A DNA stretch of 64,000 nucleotides from Roseofilum casamattae BLCC-M143 (GTDB lineage Bacteria > Cyanobacteriota > Cyanobacteriia > Cyanobacteriales > Desertifilaceae): the NCBI RefSeq assembly GCF_030068455.1, contig NZ_JAQOSQ010000003.1, positions 124,001 to 188,000 on the forward strand. Reading direction: 5' to 3'. This document shows, piece after piece, positions 51,277-60,425 of this stretch. Made by a program: the position numbers and the translations under genes. Position 1 is the first letter of the stretch, and each line of letters opens with the position of its first letter. The notes under the pieces are model-generated. The model made no database searches and had not been told where the DNA came from. It worked only from the letters and a program-made list of their open reading frames with translations.

Positions 51277-51846
51277 ATGGCTAGAACTCGATTTGTTGTC
51301 TGTCGCCTCATGCTGCACTTAGCAGGAGATGAGATTGTCCCTCTGCTGGGAATTTTAAACCAAAACGCGCAACAGGCTATTGAAGCTGAAGGAGACTTGA
51401 GCGTTATGGGAGAAGGCTTAGTTGAGATTAGCGAGAGTTTGTTGCAATATCAACCTTACTGGCGATCGGCAGCCAATGAAGGGGATGCCATGCACAATGA
51501 AGGAGAAGCGGGCGATTACGTGCAAGAATTATTTACCGATTCTGCCGATCGCTATTTAAGTCAGCCCGATCTGGGCGAGACCTTCGAGGAGGACGATTTA
51601 TTATCAATTCCGATTACGGCGAATCTGGTGGTGATGATTACTGTTGCTTTTGAGGGGAAATGCGCGGAGTTAGAAACCGATCTTTCCAGTTTAAGTGCTA
51701 TGAGTATGGGATTAAAAGCATTAATTAATTTGCACTACCAAGAGCGACTGCGGGCAATTCAGGTCCACTTTTCTCCAGCCCGACTCGGCGATCGCCTCAC
51801 GGAAGACCAGTTATTACTGAATTTTTCCGAACTGCTTCCTCTATAA
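51277..51846 (+). CDS. DUF1517-type protein
   Basis: 189 aa. The C-terminal half reads IPITANLVVMITVAFEGKC, then LERLRAIQVHFSP-like (RLRAIQVHFSPARLGDRLTEDQLLL), matching DUF1517 proteins of cyanobacteria and chloroplasts as I remember them. The N-terminal half (VCRLMLHLAGDEIVPLLGIL; NQNAQQAIEAEGDL) is helical. There is no signal peptide or membrane segment, whereas many DUF1517 proteins are membrane-anchored; this is a short soluble version. Function unknown. Divergent from the CCB-like gene with a 52-nt gap. Confidence 0.8.
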   Translation: MARTRFVVCRLMLHLAGDEIVPLLGILNQNAQQAIEAEGDLSVMGEGLVEISESLLQYQPYWRSAANEGDAMHNEGEAGDYVQELFTDSADRYLSQPDLGETFEEDDLLSIPITANLVVMITVAFEGKCAELETDLSSLSAMSMGLKALINLHYQERLRAIQVHFSPARLGDRLTEDQLLLNFSELLPL

Positions 51847-51917
51847 GAGCCGAGAACAATAGCACAGTAGAATTATAGTCTAGTTGTCCAAGATAACTTA
51901 ATCTCAATTGAAATCTC

Positions 51918-52781
51918 ATGTTTCGTAAACTACTCGTTTTATTACTGTCCTTCACCTTACTGCTGACCAGTACAGCGTGCAGTGGAGCATCAACATCATC
52001 CAATTTCACCTCTCAGTCAGCTCAAGCCGCTCGCGCTCCCATTACCAATAACTTGAATAATGGCGAATATCCCGTACAACAAGCCACCTATGACGATGGC
52101 ACGGGAGAATATAGCTTCATGCTGTTGAATACTCCAGCAGGTAGCCGGCCTCTATTTCGGTCAACAGACGTGCAGATGGCGCGCTTAAGTACAGAGCAAC
52201 TCGAGGAAGGGAAAAGCACTTATGCCGCCATTGAAGGCGATCGCGCTACTCTATATATGACCGAAGACTTCAAGATTGAATACGTTCACAATGTGGCGGA
52301 AGAGAGAACCAATCCGCAAACCGGACAAACCGAAACCATTATCGTCCGTCGCGAGTCTAACTTCTGGAGTCCCTTTGCTGGAGTACTTGCCGGACAAGCT
52401 CTTGCTAGCGTACTCTTTCGCCCCACCTACTACGTGCCTCCCGTCTATCAAACCAGTGGAGTCATGACCGGATATGGCGGTTATGGCAGCACCTATAGGC
52501 AAGCCGTCAATAGCTATCAAAGTCGCTATAACGAACCTCCAGCCGCCGCGCGCAACCGCAAAACCTTGCGGACAACGGGCAATCTTCGGTCTCCTAGCTC
52601 CACGGCAACCACTGGCAAACCCAAGTCTACCAATGCGAACCGTTCGACGGGTGCCGGATATGGCAGTTCGACCTTACGCTCTTCGAGTCAATCCAACTCA
52701 AAACGGCGTAAGAATAGCTTCGGCAGCGGTACCTCGCGTCGTTCTTCCGGATTCCGCAGTGGAGGAAGACGGCGGCGCTAG
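51918..52781 (+). CDS. Putative lipoprotein with Ser/Arg/Gly-rich tail
   Basis: 287 aa. N-terminal signal with lipobox LTSTAC|S, so Cys21 is probably lipid-anchored. The middle (about 35-135) is globular: YPVQQATYDDGTGEYSFMLL, and EDFKIEYVHNVAEERTNPQTG. A short hydrophobic segment (SPFAGVLAGQALASVLFRPTYYVPPVY) follows. The last about 110 residues are Ser, Arg, Gly and Thr-rich, end in GGRRRR and are likely disordered. No family recognised. It converges on the double-trypsin gene with 23 nt between stops. Confidence 0.72.
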   Translation: MFRKLLVLLLSFTLLLTSTACSGASTSSNFTSQSAQAARAPITNNLNNGEYPVQQATYDDGTGEYSFMLLNTPAGSRPLFRSTDVQMARLSTEQLEEGKSTYAAIEGDRATLYMTEDFKIEYVHNVAEERTNPQTGQTETIIVRRESNFWSPFAGVLAGQALASVLFRPTYYVPPVYQTSGVMTGYGGYGSTYRQAVNSYQSRYNEPPAAARNRKTLRTTGNLRSPSSTATTGKPKSTNANRSTGAGYGSSTLRSSSQSNSKRRKNSFGSGTSRRSSGFRSGGRRRR

Positions 52782-52804
52782 ATGGCCCGATCGATGACTG
52801 ATGA

Positions 52805-55225
52805 CTAACTTTCAATTTTTTGCAATACTTCCAGAGCGCGTTGAAAATTAGTCACATCAGCTTGGGAATCAAACAAAGCTGCGGCTTGTTCTAAATCGGC
52901 GATCGCCCCTTCACGATCGCCCAAGCGAGACCGAGCTAAACCCCGGTTGCCGTAAGTGACTGGGTTTTTCGGTTGTAGAGTTAAGGCTTGACTATAGTCA
53001 GCGATCGCTTCAATCCACTGCTCTTGTTTGGCATAAATATTGCCTCGATTAATATAAGCTAAGGATAAATTAAGCATTAGTTTGGTTTCGCGATTGCGAT
53101 CGCTAATCCCACCCAGTTTTTCCACCACATCTCCTCGAGAGTCTTTCCCATTCCGGTACAGCCAGGCCAGATCTGGCTCCAGAGGCAATACAGGGGAGCG
53201 TTCTACTGCCGCCAACAGATTGCCCCGACTTTGAGCATCCAGGCTGTGCCGAGCGCCGTGTAATGCCAGTGCGGTTTCGTAGGTGATAATTGCCTCAGAG
53301 TAACGTTGCAATCGTTGGAGCAAATGGCCTTGAAATTCATACAACGTGACATCATTTGGAGCTAAAGCGATCGCCTCTCGAATGGAATGCAACGCTTCTT
53401 CATTCTGTTGCAACCAGACTAACTCTTCCGCTCGCGCTCGCCAAGCTGGAGCAAAGCTTCCTCCACTCTCGGCGATCGCTCGTTCAAAGGCAATTAATGC
53501 GCGATCGTACTGTTCCTCCAGTCGCAACATCATTCCCCGGCCGTACCATGCCCTATAGAGACTGCTATCTTGGGCGATCGCCCGGTCAAACGATTGCAAA
53601 GCATCGGCATATTGTTCCAGTTGCCATAACCTCATGCCGCGATTGAACCAAGCGATCGTATCGGTTTCGCTCTCAGGCGTTTCTAGCTGCTCGAGCAAGG
53701 AGCGTTCCACTGCAGCCGTGCGAGCAGATGTCAGAGTTGGAGGAGCATTAGACTCAACATTAAGCCAAGCTCGCTCGATTCCAGCATCAGCCACCCGCTG
53801 CAAAAAGGCCTGAATCGGAATACCGACTCCATAACCAAATTTTAAGGGACGAATTCCGCCGAGATCGTCCTCAATTACTTCACCCGAACCCCGGCCGTGA
53901 ATGCCGATGGTCCGGCCTTCGCTATCTAAGATCGAGCCACCGCTCATTCCTGGTGCGGTCAGATTAGAATAAACCATTTCATAGCCATAGGTTAGGGATA
54001 GGGCATTAATTTTGCCTTGGGCATTGGTTCGTTCTAGGGCATCTTGGATTTGATGTTCCTGACTGAGCAATCGACCGCTGGTTAAGAGGCGAGTTGGCGA
54101 TGTTTGCGAGTTTTCGGGGGCAGCCACCGGCCAGCCGGAGACAAAAACATAATCCGATGGCGATTTCGCGCGCCAGTTGTAGTCGGCTAAGGTGGCAACG
54201 CGGTAGGGGGTATTGCTGGTGAATTCGAGGATAGCGAGATCGACGTCTTCAAACTTATGAGCCGTTTCCAGATCGCTGCTGTAGCACTGGCCGTCGGGAG
54301 CAACAATGTTGTATTTCGCGCGATCGCGAATGACATGCTCTGCGGTTAGCACGTAGTAGGTGGACTCGTTACGAGCAACAATTGTTCCGGAACCGACATT
54401 TTCCGAGTTACCAATCAAAACCGTACTTTCTCTGGCGATCGCATCAATGGTTTCGACGACGTTGAGCGCAACGGACTCAGGAGCCGTACGGGCAATGCGA
54501 TCGATCGGAATTCCCCAAGCCGTTTCCCGCATTTGTTTCTGCACCAAAGGGTTAGGACGAGAACCGTCTTCAAAAATATAAGGATTGCCCCAGAGAGGAT
54601 AGGGCATCATGCCATTGATACTAATAACTTCTCCTTGCCAATTCAGTAGCGGCCCGCCGCTCATTCCCTTATGAATAGAATTGGTATATCCAATTTGATA
54701 TCCCTGTTTCAGACTGCGATTGGGTAGCAGTGCGATTTGTCCTTTGGTAATGCTGAGTCCCTCTCGATCTGCCGCAAATCCTGCAGCGAGAACTTGGCGA
54801 GTTGGACTTAATGCTTCTGAAGAGCCTAACTTCGCAATTTGATAGGATTGTGGCGATTGAAATTGCAATAGGGCAATGTCGTTACCTTGGTTAGATAAAT
54901 TTTGAACGTCTGTTACCTCATGAACTTGACCGTCTGAGGTATGGATGTGGTAGGTTTGCCCGGTGGCGATCGTGTGGGCAGTGGTCAGTACCGTATAGGT
55001 CTCTCCCTCTTGGCTAATTAAGGTTCCCGAACCTCCTGTACTGCCGGTTTTGACTTGTACCGAGATGGATTGAGCTAACTCTTTTAACTGATGATAAGAG
55101 AGATTCTGCGATCGCGAGGCAATCGTACAGTAGGAATGGGACGCTTGATGGTGCAGCAGCTTTAGGGATAGCCCGAGGGATACGCTGCTTAAACCCGTCA
55201 CTAATAGTATGATGATGCGCTTCAT
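52805..55225 (-). CDS. Double trypsin-like serine protease with C-terminal TPRs
   Basis: 806 aa. A signal peptide or anchor at the N-terminus (IIILLVTGLSSVSLGLSL). Protease domain 1 (about 45-215): triad His in LTTAHT, Asp in NDIALLQF, Ser in GMSGGPLL. Protease domain 2 (about 265-480): His in LTAEHV, Asp in VDLAILEF, Ser in GMSGGSIL. Both triads look complete. Residues about 530-800 contain five or more TPR units (for example ALQSFDRAIAQDSSLYRAW). No PDZ domain, unlike HtrA. Periplasmic or lumenal location is inferred. Two active proteases in one chain with TPRs suggests substrate recruitment. Confidence 0.9.
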   Translation of the reverse strand: MKRIIILLVTGLSSVSLGLSLKLLHHQASHSYCTIASRSQNLSYHQLKELAQSISVQVKTGSTGGSGTLISQEGETYTVLTTAHTIATGQTYHIHTSDGQVHEVTDVQNLSNQGNDIALLQFQSPQSYQIAKLGSSEALSPTRQVLAAGFAADREGLSITKGQIALLPNRSLKQGYQIGYTNSIHKGMSGGPLLNWQGEVISINGMMPYPLWGNPYIFEDGSRPNPLVQKQMRETAWGIPIDRIARTAPESVALNVVETIDAIARESTVLIGNSENVGSGTIVARNESTYYVLTAEHVIRDRAKYNIVAPDGQCYSSDLETAHKFEDVDLAILEFTSNTPYRVATLADYNWRAKSPSDYVFVSGWPVAAPENSQTSPTRLLTSGRLLSQEHQIQDALERTNAQGKINALSLTYGYEMVYSNLTAPGMSGGSILDSEGRTIGIHGRGSGEVIEDDLGGIRPLKFGYGVGIPIQAFLQRVADAGIERAWLNVESNAPPTLTSARTAAVERSLLEQLETPESETDTIAWFNRGMRLWQLEQYADALQSFDRAIAQDSSLYRAWYGRGMMLRLEEQYDRALIAFERAIAESGGSFAPAWRARAEELVWLQQNEEALHSIREAIALAPNDVTLYEFQGHLLQRLQRYSEAIITYETALALHGARHSLDAQSRGNLLAAVERSPVLPLEPDLAWLYRNGKDSRGDVVEKLGGISDRNRETKLMLNLSLAYINRGNIYAKQEQWIEAIADYSQALTLQPKNPVTYGNRGLARSRLGDREGAIADLEQAAALFDSQADVTNFQRALEVLQKIES

Positions 55226-55685
55226 CGTTAATGTGCTCCTGTAAAATTAATTCTTGTTAACTCACACTATTTCTGGTAACTTTGACTTATCCAAATCCAC
55301 TGCAACTACCACATAATCTTTTCAAAGAAGTATATTAATTTACATTTTATTGCCTTCAGAGAAAATAAAGACCCTGAGTCATATGATGCCATTTTTAGCA
55401 TAGGGGGTAAAGCCCCTTATCAAAATTAAGCTAAAGAATATTTGATATATCATGCAATGTGTAATCTGGGGTGAGGGGTATAACACCTTAATTATTCAAC
55501 CGGGCGATGGGTAAACCAGGAAAATCGACAAAATTAGAGCTATCCACAGGCGAAGAGAGAGAAGGACTAGGCACAAGAATTCAGATACGGTGAAGGCAAA
55601 AAAATACCAGCCTGAAAGTGTTTCAAGTGGTAGGAACGCAGTCCTATCCAAATAATGTCTTCAGATAAAAAATCTCGAATCCCTA
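55226..55685. other. 460-bp A+T-rich gap
   Basis: No supported gene on either strand. Weak features only: AGGGG-loop-CCCCT (55402-55417) and a 55630-55680 stretch before the stop of the next gene. It should hold the promoter of the double-protease gene on its left side. Confidence 0.5.
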
Positions 55686-56339
55686 TTACCTATTTTTTGA
55701 AATAGAAGCCCTGGAAACTTGTATTAAGAGGTAACTTTTGAGGATAAAACTAGAACCATTTAACAAGAGTAACGACCAAGCGACTTCAAGGGGCATCGTT
55801 AGTCCAAAACCGACAGTGGCAAAGTCTTTGACGACCAGACTAAGCAAGAGAGTTCCGGAGAGGGGAATATTTGGGACGGTTGCGAACAGACGAATTTGGT
55901 GTAGGATTCCATATGCAAGGATCGCGGCGATCGCAACAGCCAGCAGATCGGCACTAATACTGATGGCAAAGGGTAAAGGTCTTAGCATCATCAACACTAC
56001 CCCAATACTCAAGGCGATCGCCGTTGCGATAACACTAACGATACTGAAATGAGAACGGCGATCGAGATGAATTTCCCAAAGTACAGCAATCATCAAGAAT
56101 AGAGCACCCAAGCGCGGCCATACCAGGTAATGATTAAATTCAGGACGGGTCAATCCTAAAAAGAAAATTGCGAAACAGGCTGCAAAGCTCGTGAGAAATT
56201 GTTGTGCAGAGAGGTGGTGAGTATATTTTTGCAGGCCAAGTTGACGGCGATCGCGCAGGAGTTGGAATTGATGGAAAAATCCATACCAAGTACAGAAATA
56301 CAGGAATGAACTGACTATCCCCCAAACATGGAACTGCAT
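55686..56339 (-). CDS. Polytopic membrane protein, unknown
   Basis: 217 aa with six to seven hydrophobic segments, for example VWGIVSSFLYFCTWYGFF, FLTSFAACFAIFFLGL, LGALFLMIAVLW, FSIVSVIATAIALSIGVVLM, AISISADLLAVAIAAILAYG, LSGTLLLSLVVKDFATVG. The order of short helices with QF-Q and polar turns recalls PQ-loop/SWEET-like proteins, but no PQ motif is present, so I leave it unassigned. It follows narB by 146 nt on the same strand and may be co-transcribed or independent. Confidence 0.65.
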   Translation of the reverse strand: MQFHVWGIVSSFLYFCTWYGFFHQFQLLRDRRQLGLQKYTHHLSAQQFLTSFAACFAIFFLGLTRPEFNHYLVWPRLGALFLMIAVLWEIHLDRRSHFSIVSVIATAIALSIGVVLMMLRPLPFAISISADLLAVAIAAILAYGILHQIRLFATVPNIPLSGTLLLSLVVKDFATVGFGLTMPLEVAWSLLLLNGSSFILKSYLLIQVSRASISKNR

Positions 56340-56485
56340 AGATGTATTGAATGCTAAACCGACACCAGAGAATATATCCCTTCTCTAGAGAATATAGAGC
56401 AATATCCCCGATCGTAGAGTATTTTTGAATACTCAAATATGCGATCGCCCGCGATCGTTCCTGCCGTCTATTTAACCGTACAGTT

Positions 56486-58684
56486 TTAAGTTTGGATTAA
56501 TGCAGTTTCCGGGATATTTTCTGAAGGAAGGGAGGCTTGGTCCGCCGATGACGGCTCGCTGATGATTGGAATTAACTGTACGGCGCACGCTTTCAGTTCC
56601 GGTTGTCCGGAAATCGGGCAAGATTCAGGGTGAGTCAACAGATTTGCTTCCGTATGCTCTCCCCACATGGCTCCCCAGTGCATGGGGGCGAAAATGGTTC
56701 CTTTAGTAATATTCTTAGTTAGCTTAGCCGGGAAACGACACCATCCGCGCCGCGATCGCACCTCCACCATCATGCCCTCAGTAATGTGCAGTCGATCTGC
56801 ATCGTAAGGATGAATTTCAATAACTGCCTCGGGGTGCATTTTCCGAATCTTCTCAATGCGACCGGTACGAGTCAGGGTATGCCAATGACCGTAAAGCCGT
56901 CCCACCGTTAACACGAACGGATATTCTCCATCCGGAGGCTCGGCTAACCCGCGCGAATGGAATGCAGCAAAGCGAGCGCGACCGTCTGGAGTATTAAATC
57001 GCCCATCCGTATACATGCGCGCTTGCGGCTCTTCACCTTCAGCACAGGGCCACTGTAGGGGTCCCTCAGCAATAAGGCGTTCGTAAGTAATCCCTCGTTG
57101 CTCGCAAGGCCGGCCCGCAGTTAGTTGCAAAAACTCATTGCGCACCGCTTCCGAGTCCGCAAACGCAAACTCTTGCTCAAACCCCAAGCGACGGCCGACC
57201 TCGGCAAAGATTTCCCAATCCGGACGCGCCATACCCGGAGCCGAACGAAACTGCGGACACAGAGTCACTCGGCGCTCGGAATTGGTCATCGTGCCCGTTT
57301 TCTCGCTCCACTGCGCCGCTGGCAACAGGACATGGGCATACTCAGCCGTCTCCGTCGGATAATACGCATCTTGATAAATCGTAAACGGCGATCGCAACAA
57401 TGCCTCTTTCGTTCGTTCCAAATCCGGCATACTCACCGCCGGATTCGTCGCCGCAATCCACAATACCCCAACTCTACCCTGCTCCAAACCGCGAATCATC
57501 TCCCAAGCCGACAAACCAGGCTTAGGATTAATACTTCCAGGAGTAAGTCCCCAAAGTTGTTCCACTTCCCGACGATGTTGGGGATTTTTCACCAAACGAT
57601 ATCCGGGGAGAATATGGGCTAACCCTCCTGCTTCGCGACCTCCCATGGCATTCGGCTGTCCCGTTAAAGAAAACGGCCCGGCTCCCGGCTTACCAATATT
57701 CCCCGTCATTAAATGGAGATTAATCAATGTGCGATTTTTCGCCGTTCCTTCCGAGGATTGGTTTAGTCCCATGGACCACATGGACAAGACTCGCCGAGAC
57801 TCTCCCCACCAACGAGCCGCTTGTTCCAGGTCTTCCACCGAAATTCCGCAATTGCCAGCCACCAGTTCCGGAGGATAGGATTGGATCGCGGTGACATAAT
57901 TGGGAAATCCTGTGGTTTGCTCGTCTACAAACAGAGAGTCAATATAGCCCCAGCGATGTAACAGGTGAGCAATACCATTCATTAAATCTATATCCGTACC
58001 GGGTTTAATCGCCAAATGCAGATCGGCCGCCGCTGCTGTTGGCGTGTGGCGAGGATCGACGACAATTAGTTTTACCTCTTTATTTTTCTTGCAATGAACG
58101 CGCAAGCGGTTAAAAATAATTGGGTGGCATTCTGCCGTGTTCGTACCGATTAAAAAAGCACAGTCAGTTAATTCCAGATCGTCGTAGCAGCAGGGGGGGC
58201 CGTCCGAGCCTAAGCTTTGGATATATCCAGAAACGGCTGAAGACATGCACAGCCGAGAGTTGGCATCAAAATTATTCGTTCTCAAACAGCCCTTGAGGAG
58301 TTTTTGGGCAATATAATAGTCTTCGGTTTGGAACTGTCCGGAACCATACATGCAAATGGCATCCGGTCCTTGGACTAACCGAGTCGTCTGAATTTGACCG
58401 ACAATATGATTGAGAGCTTCCTCCCAACTCACCGGACGAAAGGGTTCGTCGAGAGAGTCTCGCATCATCGGAGTTCTGAGGCGGTTTTTTTCTAATGACT
58501 CGCTAATGGTTGCTCCTTTGACACACACCTTACCGAGACTTGACGGATGTGCTTTATCTCCCATCACTTTCCAGATGGGGTTACCCTCGCGATCGCGGTT
58601 TGTAGCTTTGCCAGGAACTGCCGGAGGAGATACTTCTAAACCACAGCCAACTCCACAGTAAGGACAAAGGGTTTTGCTTGCCAT
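56486..58684 (-). CDS. narB: Ferredoxin-nitrate reductase
   Basis: 732 aa from the ATG at 58684 (a TTG at 58699 is in frame). Reduces nitrate to nitrite with electrons from ferredoxin. Seen: the [4Fe-4S] ligands [13 protein letters not shown] and KVCVKGA, molybdopterin-binding segments ([95 protein letters not shown]) and the C-terminal MopB domain ([24 protein letters not shown]). The Cys in CMSSAV is the Mo ligand. Length is typical. Last of nirA-nrtP-narB, all on the minus strand. Confidence 0.97.
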   Translation of the reverse strand: MASKTLCPYCGVGCGLEVSPPAVPGKATNRDREGNPIWKVMGDKAHPSSLGKVCVKGATISESLEKNRLRTPMMRDSLDEPFRPVSWEEALNHIVGQIQTTRLVQGPDAICMYGSGQFQTEDYYIAQKLLKGCLRTNNFDANSRLCMSSAVSGYIQSLGSDGPPCCYDDLELTDCAFLIGTNTAECHPIIFNRLRVHCKKNKEVKLIVVDPRHTPTAAAADLHLAIKPGTDIDLMNGIAHLLHRWGYIDSLFVDEQTTGFPNYVTAIQSYPPELVAGNCGISVEDLEQAARWWGESRRVLSMWSMGLNQSSEGTAKNRTLINLHLMTGNIGKPGAGPFSLTGQPNAMGGREAGGLAHILPGYRLVKNPQHRREVEQLWGLTPGSINPKPGLSAWEMIRGLEQGRVGVLWIAATNPAVSMPDLERTKEALLRSPFTIYQDAYYPTETAEYAHVLLPAAQWSEKTGTMTNSERRVTLCPQFRSAPGMARPDWEIFAEVGRRLGFEQEFAFADSEAVRNEFLQLTAGRPCEQRGITYERLIAEGPLQWPCAEGEEPQARMYTDGRFNTPDGRARFAAFHSRGLAEPPDGEYPFVLTVGRLYGHWHTLTRTGRIEKIRKMHPEAVIEIHPYDADRLHITEGMMVEVRSRRGWCRFPAKLTKNITKGTIFAPMHWGAMWGEHTEANLLTHPESCPISGQPELKACAVQLIPIISEPSSADQASLPSENIPETALIQT

Positions 58685-58801
58685 AGGTCGATAAGTCAAG
58701 ATAGATGTAAAAAGAGGGGAAGAGGAGAGTGCAGGGGTGTCATGATATGGATGACTATCCTCCCTATTCTCCTATCCCCCAACTCGAGATTAGTAGTGTG
58801 A

Positions 58802-60325
58802 TTAATCAATAGCTGCTGCTTCTGCATGAGCCATCGCACTCTCGTCCAACTCTCCTTCGTGGTGTTCGGCGAAGGAACCTTTCGGCTCCCTCAATATGAA
58901 GGCACAGAGGAAGGCGACAATCAGACTCGCAACACCGAGGACTTGGAAGAAGGTCGTGTAACCACTTTGGTCCTTAGGTAGGAGACTAAATAAGGTCAGA
59001 TAAGCTACAGCTCCAACGTTACCGTAAGCTCCGACGTTACCCGCGATTTGTCCGGTTACCCGCCGTTTCACCAAGGGAACGATAGCAAATGTCGAACCTT
59101 CTCCAGCTTGGACGAAGAACGAGCAAGCCATGGTCAGGACAACCGCCAGAGGCAAGAACCAACTTCCAGAAACCATACCCATCATTAGATAGCCAATGCC
59201 CATACATCCGGTCAGGACTGCCATAGTCATTCGACGACTGCCGAGGCGATCTGAAATCAAACCGCCACCGGGTCGAGACATAAGATTCATAAACGCATAG
59301 CTGGCAGCAATCATACCCGCTTGTTGTAGGGTCAAACCTTCACTTTCCTCAAATACCGTATAAAAGAAGGTGGGTAGCATGGAGACCACAGCCAACTCGG
59401 AACCAAAGTTGACAATGTAAGTTAGCTCTAGGATCGCGACTTGGGAAAATTGATAGCGGTCTTCAGGGGCATAGGTTTTGTGTCCGAGCATCAACTCTTT
59501 GTTCACATCCCAGCAGTTGTAAGCTTGGAACAGATACAGACCGAACAAACATGCCCAAACAATGTAGAGTTGGTTGACATTGAGGAAGCCTACTCTACTC
59601 AAGTTCCAAGCCAGAACAGCCAGAATTCCCGAAAGAGGTATATTCATAAGCATCAGGAACCAGAAGTCGCCTTTGCTAGTGACCTCCAAACCCGTGGCTT
59701 TGTTGGGTTTCTGATAAACTTTGCCAGGGGGGGTGTCTTGAACGTTGAAGAAGTAGAAAATACCGTAGAGAGCTGCAATAACCCCAGTTCCGGCGATCGA
59801 AACCCGCCAGTTAATGATATCTCCACCACTGAAGTTCAGGAAACCCGCAATAGTTGCTAGGGTGAAAGCAGAAGCCGCAGAACCGAAGTTCCCCCATCCA
59901 CCATAGATTCCTTCCGCCAAACCAATTTCCTTGGGAGGGAACCATTCTGCAACCATCCGAATCCCGATGACGAATCCGGCACCAACAATACCCAACGCTA
60001 ACCGGCTGATGACCAATTGGCTAAAGTTTTGGGCAGAGGCGAAGGCGATACAAGGAATCGCAGCGTACATCAGGAGGAGGGAGTAAGTAATACGAGGCCC
60101 GTACTTATCCAAGAGCATCCCAATGACGATCCGAGCGGGGACGGTGAGGGCAACATTACAAGCAGCGAGCGTCCGAATCTGACCATCTGTTAGATCGAAG
60201 GCATCTTGAACTGTGGGTGCTAGGGGAGCGAGGTTAAACCAAACGACGAAGGATAGGAAGAATGCAAACCAGGTCATGTGCAGGATTTTGTACCTGCCAC
60301 CAAATGACCACATTTCTTTTAGCAT
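58802..60325 (-). CDS. nrtP: Nitrate/nitrite transporter, MFS NNP family
   Basis: 507 aa with 12 membrane helices. Seen: the NNP N-terminus WFAFFLSFVVWFNLAPLAPT, RIVIGMLLDKYGPRITY (MFS loop), IVGAGFVIGIRMVAEWFPP and GGWGNFGSAASAF, and in the second half LMSRPGGGLISDRLGSRR and GNVGAYGNVGAVAYL. The two Arg and the G-N-x-G repeats are nitrate signatures. It imports nitrate (or nitrite) and replaces the NrtABCD ABC transporter found in some cyanobacteria. The tail is acidic. Sits between nirA (100 nt) and narB (117 nt), in the same operon. Confidence 0.96.
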   Translation of the reverse strand: MLKEMWSFGGRYKILHMTWFAFFLSFVVWFNLAPLAPTVQDAFDLTDGQIRTLAACNVALTVPARIVIGMLLDKYGPRITYSLLLMYAAIPCIAFASAQNFSQLVISRLALGIVGAGFVIGIRMVAEWFPPKEIGLAEGIYGGWGNFGSAASAFTLATIAGFLNFSGGDIINWRVSIAGTGVIAALYGIFYFFNVQDTPPGKVYQKPNKATGLEVTSKGDFWFLMLMNIPLSGILAVLAWNLSRVGFLNVNQLYIVWACLFGLYLFQAYNCWDVNKELMLGHKTYAPEDRYQFSQVAILELTYIVNFGSELAVVSMLPTFFYTVFEESEGLTLQQAGMIAASYAFMNLMSRPGGGLISDRLGSRRMTMAVLTGCMGIGYLMMGMVSGSWFLPLAVVLTMACSFFVQAGEGSTFAIVPLVKRRVTGQIAGNVGAYGNVGAVAYLTLFSLLPKDQSGYTTFFQVLGVASLIVAFLCAFILREPKGSFAEHHEGELDESAMAHAEAAAID

Positions 60326-60377
60326 GGTAAATTGGGGTAATGGTAATCAGTAATGGTTAACAATTTAGAGGTTTGAG

Positions 60378-60395
60378 CTGGGGGCAATCCCCCAG
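60378..60395 (-). promoter_or_regulatory. Intercistronic hairpin between nirA and nrtP
   Basis: CTGGGGG-CAAT/ATTG-CCCCCAG: a perfect 7-bp G/C stem with a 4-nt loop in the 100-nt gap. Neither side has a T-run long enough for a strong terminator, so it may set the ratio of nirA to nrtP mRNA by partial termination or stability. Confidence 0.5.
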
Positions 60396-60425
60396 TCTTG
60401 TTTTGCAGTGTTGACTGTAGCTCTA

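Noticed and set aside
55402-55417. AGGGG-loop-CCCCT in the gap after the double-protease gene
   Set aside because: A 5-bp stem without a T-run is too weak for a terminator call.
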